From NCBI GenBank assembly GCA_905220665.1, contig CAJNAR010000087.1:1-28159 (forward strand): DNA of 28,159 bases. Direction: 5' to 3'. The position numbers and the translations under genes were made by a program. Shown piece after piece: positions 23,001-28,159 of the stretch (the stretch's first letter is position 1; every line of letters begins with the position of its first letter). Origin of the DNA: Albugo candida (Eukaryota; Oomycota; Peronosporomycetes; Albuginales; Albuginaceae). The notes below the pieces were generated by a model. The model searched no databases, had not been told where the DNA came from, and saw only the letters and a list, made by a program, of their open reading frames with translations.

Positions 23001-23883
23001 AAAATATGGATGATTTCTTTTTTCTTAGCTATGCTACACACAAACGTGATGTTAACGTCGAAAAAAATCAAAAATAGCAGAAAGTCGGATATGAGATGCC
23101 TCACACGTACGATATCGTAGTGATATTGTGTAAATGACTAGGATATCTTCCTCATGAAACATTTGATACCTGATAATGGGTTTGGGAAAGCTATGATGAA
23201 GTAATTTGTTTTGTCTGCTTTTTATATTCTGTAAAACCTTCCCGCTTGTAATGTACAACTCGGGAAAAGGATACGGGCAAACAAGAACGTGGTCTCGTGC
23301 AACGGAATATAAGCAATAAATTGTACAATTCGACTATTTTTAGCAAAGTACAAAATATGGATGATTTCTTTTTCTTAGCTATGCTACACACAAACGTGAT
23401 GTTGAACGTCGAAAAAAACAAAAATAGCAGAAAGTCGGATATGAGATGCCTCACACGTACGATATCGTAGTGATATTGTGTAAATGACTAGGATATCTTC
23501 CTCATGAAACATTTGATACCTGATAATGGGTTTGGGAAAGCTATGATGAAGTAATTTGTTTTGTCTGCTTTTTATATTCTGTAAAACCTTCCCGCTTGTA
23601 ATGTACAACTCGGGAAAATGATACGAGCAAACAAGAACGTGGTCTTGTGCAACGGAATATAAGCAATAAATTGTACAATTCGACTGTTTTTAGCAAAGTA
23701 CAAAATATGGATGATTTCTTCTTTCTTAGCTATGCTACACACAAACGTGATGTTGAACGTCGAAAAAAATCAAAAATAGCAGAAAGTCGGATATGAGATG
23801 CCTCACACGTACGATATCGTAGTGATATTGTGTTAATGACTAGGATATCTTCCTCATGAAACATTTGATACCTGATAATGGGT
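20016..23883 (+). repeat. Trimer-periodic domain M58-M68
   Basis: The GATACGAGC plus GGTCTTGTG pair recurs every third monomer at M59, M62, M65 and M68 (near 20,459, 21,512, 22,568 and 23,627), and also in M58. Between them, TTCTGTAAAACC falls at 20766 and 21821 and the rare TGTATAACTCAGG at 21141 and 22197, both about 1,055 bp apart. M59-M61 (20368-21422) and M62-M64 (21423-22477) are the best matching pair. M66-M68 depart from the pattern, with TTCTGTAAAACC in adjacent monomers (23228 and 23578). Confidence 0.75.
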
Positions 23884-24938
23884 GTGGGAAAGCTATGATC
23901 AAGTAGTTTGTTTTGTCTGCTTTTTATATTCTCTGAGAGCTTCCTGCTTGTAATGTACAACTCAGGAAAAGGATACGGGCAAACAAGAACGTGGTCTCGT
24001 GCAACGGAATATAAGCAATAAACTGTACAATTCGACTATTTTTAGCAAAGTACAAAATATGGATGATTTCTTTTTTCTTAGCTATGATACACACAATCGT
24101 GATGTTGCACGTCGAAAAAAACAAAAATAGCAGAAAGTCGGATATGAGATGCCTCACACGTACGATATCGTAGTGATATTGTGTAAATGACTAGGATATC
24201 TTCCTCATGAAACATTTTATACCTGATAATGGGTGTGGGAAAGCTATGATCAAGTAGTTTGTTTTGTCTGCTTTTTATATTCTCTGAGAGCTACCCGCTT
24301 TTAATGTACAACTCAGGAAAAGGATACGGGCAAACAAGAACGTGGTCTCGTGCAACGGAATATAAGCAATAAAGTGTACAATTCGACTATTTTTAGCAAA
24401 GTACAAAATAATGGATGATTTCTTTTTTCTTAGCTATGCTACACACAAACGTGATGTTGAACGTCGAAAAAAACAAAAATAGCAGAAAGTCGGATATGAG
24501 ATGCCTCACACGTACGATATCGTAGTGATATTGTGTTAATTACTAGGATATCTTCCTCATGAAACATTTTATACCTGATAATGAGGGTGGGAAAGCTATG
24601 ATCAAGAAGTTTGTTTTGTCTGCTTTTTATATTCTCTGAGAGCTTCCCGCTTGTAATGTACAACTCAGGAAAAGGATACGGGCAAACAAGAACGTGGTCT
24701 CGTGCAACGGAATATAAGCAATAAACTGTACAATTCGACTGTTTTTAGCAAAGTACAAAATATGGATGATTTCTTTTTTCTTAGCTATGCTACACACAAT
24801 CGTGATGTTGAACGTCGAAAAAAATCCAAAAATAGCAGAAAGTCGGATATGAGATGCCTCACACGTACGATATCGTAGTGATATTGTTTAAATGACTAGG
24901 ATATCTTCCTCATGAACATTTTATACCTGATAATGGGT

Positions 24939-25287
24939 GTGGGAAAGCTATGATCAAGTAGTTTGTTTTGTCTGCTTTTTATATTCTCTGAGAGCTTCCC
25001 GCTTGTAATGTACAACTCAGGAAAAGGATACGGGCAAACAAGAACGTGGTCTCGTGCAACGGAATATAGGCAATAAATTGTACAATTCGACTATTTTTAG
25101 CAAAGTACAAAATATGGATGATTTCTTTTTTCTCAGATATGATACACAGAATCGTGACGTTGATCGTGGAGAAAAATCAAAAATAGCAGAGTCGGATATG
25201 AGATGCCTCACACGTACGATATCGTAGTGATATTGTGTAAATGACTAGGATATCTTCCTCATGAACATTTTATACCTGATAATGGGT
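24939..25287 (+). repeat. Diverged monomer M72
   Basis: It has CTCAGATATGATACACAGAATCG, written here as two linked changes (CTCAG for CTTAG and ACACAGAATC for ACACACAATC), then GACGTTGATCGTGGAG instead of the usual GATGTTGAACGTCGAA. It also lost AA in GCAGAGTCGG. The palindrome is intact. Confidence 0.75.
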
Positions 25288-25638
25288 GTGGGAAAGCTAT
25301 GATCAAGTAATTTGTTTTGTCTGCTTTTTATATTCTCTGAGAGCTTCCCGCTTGTAATGTACAACTCGGGAAAAGGATACGAGCAAACAAGAACGTGGTC
25401 TCGTGCAACGGAATATAAGCAATAAATTGTACAATTTGACCTATTTTTAGCAAAGTACAAAATATGGATGATTTCTTTTTTCTTAGCTATGCTACACACA
25501 AACGTGATGTTGAACGTCGAAAAAAACAAAAATAGCAGAAAGTCGGATATGAGATGCCTCACACGTACGATATCGTAGTGATATTGTTTAAATGACTAGG
25601 ATATCTTCCTCATGAACATTTTATACCTGATAATGAGT

Positions 25639-25988
25639 GTGGGAAAGCTATGATCAAGTAATTTGTTTTGTCTGCTTTTTATATTCTCTGAGAGCTTCCC
25701 GCTTGTAATGTACAACTCAGGAAAAGGATACGGGCAACAAGAACGTGGTCTCGTGCAACGGAATATAAGCAATAAACTGTACAATTCGACTATTTTTAGC
25801 AAAGTACAAAATATGGATGATTTCTTTTTTCTCAGATATGATACACAGAATCGTGATGTTGCACGTCGAAAAAAATCAAAAATAGCAGAAAGTCGGATAT
25901 GAGATTCTACACACGTACGATATCATAGTCAATTATATAACTGAATAGGATATCTTCCTCATGAAACATTTTATACCTGATAATGGGT
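25639..25988 (+). repeat. Chimeric monomer M74 (B/C-like box, class A tail)
   Basis: It has TTCTACACACG on the left, ATATCATAGTCAATTATATAAC in the box (class C start, class B end) and CATTTTATACCTG, a class A tail. It shares CTCAGATATG with M72. The following monomer has GGTCTCGTGC, so it lacks the GGTCGCGTGC linkage seen after the other eight class C copies. Confidence 0.75.
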
Positions 25989-26341
25989 GTGGGAAAGCTA
26001 TGATCAAATAGTTTGTTTTGTCTGCTTTTTAATATTCTCTGAGAGCTTCCCGCTTGTAATGTACAACTCGGGAAAAGGATACGGGCAAACAAGAACGTGG
26101 TCTCGTGCAACGGAATATAAGCAATAAACTGTACAATTCGACTGTTTTTAGCAAAGTACAAAATATGGATGATTTCTTCTTTCTTAGCTATGCTACACAC
26201 AATCGTGATGTTGAACGTCGAAAAAAATCCAAAAATAGCAGAAAGTCGGATATGAGATGCCTCACACGTACGATATCGTAGTGATATTGTTTAAATGACT
26301 AGGATATCTTCCTCATGAACATTTTATACCTGATAATGGGT

Positions 26342-26693
26342 GTGGGAAAGCTATGATGAAGTAATTTGTTTTGTCTGCTTTTTATATTCTCTGAGAGCTT
26401 CCCGCTTGTAATGTACAACTCGGGAAAAGGATACGGGCAAACAAGAACGTGGTCTCGTGCAACGGAATATAAGCAATAAACTGTACAATTCGACTATTTT
26501 TAGCAAAGTACAAAATATGGATGATTTCTTCTTTCTTAGCTATGCTACACACAATCGTGACGTTGATCGTCGAAATAAATCAAAAATAGCAGAAAGTCGG
26601 AAATGAGATGCCTCACACGTACGATATCGTAGTGATATTGTGTTAATGACTAGGATATCTTCCTCATGAAACATTTGATACCTGATAATGGGT
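26342..26693 (+). repeat. Diverged monomer M76
   Basis: It has GACGTTGATCGTCGAAATAAATC and GTCGGAAATGAG, both unusual. The palindrome is intact. It lies four monomers from both M72 and M80, which share GACGTTGATCG. Confidence 0.7.
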
Positions 26694-27747
26694 GTGGGAA
26701 AGCTATGATCAAGTAGTTTGTTTTGTCTGCTTTTTATATTCTCTGAGAGCTACCCGCTTTTAATGTACAACTCAGGAAAAGGATACGGGCAAACAAGAAC
26801 GTGGTCTCGTGCAACGGAATATAAGCAATAAACTGTACAATTCGACTATTTTTAGCAAAGTACAAAATATGGATGATTTCTTCTTTCTTAGCTATGCTAC
26901 AGACAATCGTGATGTTGCACGTCGAAAAAAATCAAAAATAGCAGAAAGTCGGATATGAGATGCCTCACACGTACGATATCGTAGTGATATTGTGTTAATG
27001 ACTAGGATATCTTCCTCATGAAACATTTGATACCTGATAATGGGTGTGGGAAGCTATCATCAAATAGTTTGTTTTGTCTGCTTTTTATATTCTCTGAGAG
27101 CTTCCCGCTTGTAATGTACAACTCAGGAAAAGGATACGGGCAAACAAGAACGTGGTCTCGTGCAACGGAATATAAGCAATAAATTGTACAATTTGACTAT
27201 TTTTAGCAAAGTACAAAATATGGATGATTTCTTTTTTCTTAGCTATGCTACACACAAACGTGATGTTGAACGTCGAAAAAATCAAAAATAGCAGAAAGTC
27301 GGATATGAGATGCCTCACACGTACGATATCGTAGTGATATTGTGTAAATGACTAGGATATCTTCCTCATGAAACATTTGATACCTGATAATGGGTTTGGG
27401 AAAGTTATGATGAAGTAATTTGTTTTGTCTGCTTTTTATATTCTCTGAGAGCTTCCCGCTTGTAATGTACAACTCGGGAAAAGGATACGGGCAAACAAGA
27501 ACGTGGTCTCGTGCAACGGAATATAAGCAATAAATTGTACAATTCGACTGTTTTTAGCAAAGTACAAAATATGGATGATTTCTTTTTTCTTAGCTATGCT
27601 ACACACAATCGTGATGTTGCACGTCGAAAAAAATCAAAAATAGCAGAAAGTCGGATATGAGATGCCTCACACGTACGATATCGTAGTGATATTGTGTAAA
27701 TGACTAGGATATCTTCCTCATGAAACATTTGATACCTGATAATGGGT

Positions 27748-28099
27748 TTGGGAAAGCTATGATGAAGTAATTTGTTTTGTCTGCTTTTTATATTCTGTAA
27801 AACCTTCCCGCTTGTAATGTACAACTCGGGAAAAGGATACGGGCAAACAAGAACGTGGTCTCGTGCAACGGAATATAAGCAATAAATTGTACAATTTGAC
27901 TATTTTTAGCAAAGTACAAAGTATGGATGATGTCTTTTTTCTCAGACATGCTACACACAATTGTGACGTTGATCGTGGAGAAAAATCAAAAATAGCAGAA
28001 AGTCGGATATGAGATGCCTCACACGTACGATATCGTAGTGATATTGTGTTAATGACTAGGATATCTTCCTCATGAAACATTTCACACCTGATAATGGGT
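27748..28099 (+). repeat. Diverged monomer M80
   Basis: It has private changes ACAAAGTATGG, GATGATGTC, CTCAGACATG and ACACAATTGTGACG, plus GACGTTGATCGTGGAG shared with M72. It starts in the GGGTTTGGG/TTCTGTAAAACC context and ends CATTTCACACC leading into GGGTAAGC, the slot 2 signature of the left pentamers, about 20 kb away. Confidence 0.75.
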
Positions 28100-28159
28100 G
28101 TGGGTAAGCTATGATCAAGTATTTTGTTTTGTCTGCTTTTAATATTCTCTGAGAGCTTC
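28100..28159 (+). repeat. Partial monomer M81 at the window edge
   Basis: This is the first 60 bases of a further copy, cut by the window end just before the hairpin. GTGGGTAAGC, AGTATTTTG and CTTTTAATATTC match the units following CATTTCACACC at 3.1, 4.9, 6.7 and 7.4 kb. The array continues beyond the window. Confidence 0.9.

Larger units (their letters stand above)
23884..28099 (+). repeat. Right mosaic domain M69-M80
   Basis: Anchors are at 24159, 24511, 24864, 25213, 25564, 25914, 26267, 26618, 26970, 27320, 27672 and 28024. There is no consistent multi-monomer period, but scattered shared variants occur: CTACCCGCTTTTAATG at 24291 and 26750 (seven monomers apart), and GACGTTGATCGT in M72, M76 and M80 (four apart each time). 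This region holds the most diverged monomers. M78-M80 reuse GGGTTTGGG and TTCTGTAAAACC (27794), familiar from the pentamer and trimer domains. Confidence 0.75.
1..28159 (+). repeat. Tandem satellite array, ~351-bp monomer, 80 full copies plus a partial
   Basis: The window is filled end to end with head-to-tail copies of one AT-rich unit. The anchor motif CGTACGA occurs once per unit, 80 times. Consecutive spacings are nearly all 349-353 bp, with outliers of 348 (M43) and 346 (M53), mean 351.2. All copies face the same way. No insertion, inversion or unique sequence interrupts them. Copies differ by a limited set of recurring substitutions and by 1-4 base indels, chiefly in the A-run after CGTCG, in GGGAAAGC/GGGAAGC and in CATGAAACAT/CATGAACAT. 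This is classic satellite DNA organisation, probably heterochromatic. I do not recognise the family. No gene is present anywhere in the 28 kb. Confidence 0.98.

Noticed and set aside
902..28080. Dozens of minus-strand open frames of 64-157 codons with near-identical products, such as those starting MYITSGK, MRHLISDF or MCSIAKK
   Set aside because: They are the same repeat read in different minus-strand frames. Most start at TTG or GTG rather than ATG. They overlap one another, their frame changes with A-run indels, and each monomer carries stops. The length of 351 being a multiple of three explains the occasional run-on across two monomers. No domain, signal peptide or codon pattern supports coding.
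1..28159. CRISPR array
   Set aside because: Spacing is constant but the whole 351 bases repeat. There are no unique spacers between short repeats and no cas genes.
1..28159. CENP-B box (TTCG....A..CGGG)
   Set aside because: TTCGAC and CTCGGG both occur in the monomer, but not with the required spacing or central bases. I found no match on either strand by eye.
1..28159. tRNA-like Pol III promoter (A and B boxes), as in SINE-derived satellites
   Set aside because: TAGCAAAGTAC weakly resembles an A box and AATTCGACT a B box, but both lack key positions and the order is reversed.
1..28159. Monomer built from two ~175-bp halves
   Set aside because: I see no extended similarity between halves. 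The only internal echo is TGTACAA(C/T)TCG repeated about 70 bases apart, which is too short to prove a dimer origin.
1..28159. Transposable element or terminal inverted repeats inside the array
   Set aside because: No monomer is interrupted. The largest length deviation is about 5 bases, and no target-site duplications or transposase fragments are visible.
1..28159. Prokaryotic or phage origin, or an rDNA, histone or 5S gene cluster
   Set aside because: There is no coding content, and no rRNA, 5S or histone sequence is recognisable in the monomer. Long gene-free homogeneous arrays of this kind are a eukaryotic feature.

Overview
The whole 28,159-base window is one uninterrupted tandem satellite array. 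I find no protein-coding gene, tRNA, rRNA, transposon or unique-sequence island. The monomer is about 351 bp. I anchored on the motif CGTACGA, which occurs once per monomer, and counted 80 occurrences from 278 to 28,024. That gives a mean spacing of 351.2 bp (range 346-353). There are 80 full monomers, all in the same orientation, plus a 60-base partial copy at the right edge. Both edges lie inside the array, so its true length is unknown. This scale and organisation point to eukaryotic heterochromatin, centromeric or pericentromeric. I do not recognise the family or the species. A monomer near 37% GC with no CpG depletion is more typical of genomes with little CpG methylation, but that is only a hint.

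Monomers below are numbered M1-M80 from the left, each starting at GTGGG(A)AAGCTATG. They fall into a majority class A and two minority classes, B and C. B and C differ mainly in a hypervariable box on both sides of a conserved 12-bp palindrome, TACGATATCGTA. Linked variants show several levels of higher-order repeat (HOR).

Layout: 1-2458, mostly class A (M1-M7). 2459-8432, a 5-monomer HOR of about 1,755 bp marked by class B at slot 1, with a recent 705-bp tandem duplication inside the third copy (M8-M24). 8433-12296, class C monomers at alternating 2- and 3-monomer spacing, again a 5-mer of about 1,757 bp (M25-M35). About 10,330-18,190, a 12-monomer (about 4,215 bp) HOR that overlaps the previous domain. 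18,269-20,015, an irregular patch (M53-M57). 20,016-23,883, a 3-monomer (about 1,055 bp) periodicity (M58-M68). 23,884-28,159, a mosaic region with the most diverged monomers (M69-M81).

Each monomer also holds an 11-bp-stem imperfect hairpin, a second 10-bp palindrome, an AATAAA hexamer and a pyrimidine tract ending in AG. The short open frames on the minus strand are by-products of a repeat with few stops. Most begin at TTG or GTG rather than ATG, they change frame with A-run indels, and they are not annotated as genes. All counts and coordinates were made by eye without alignment software.
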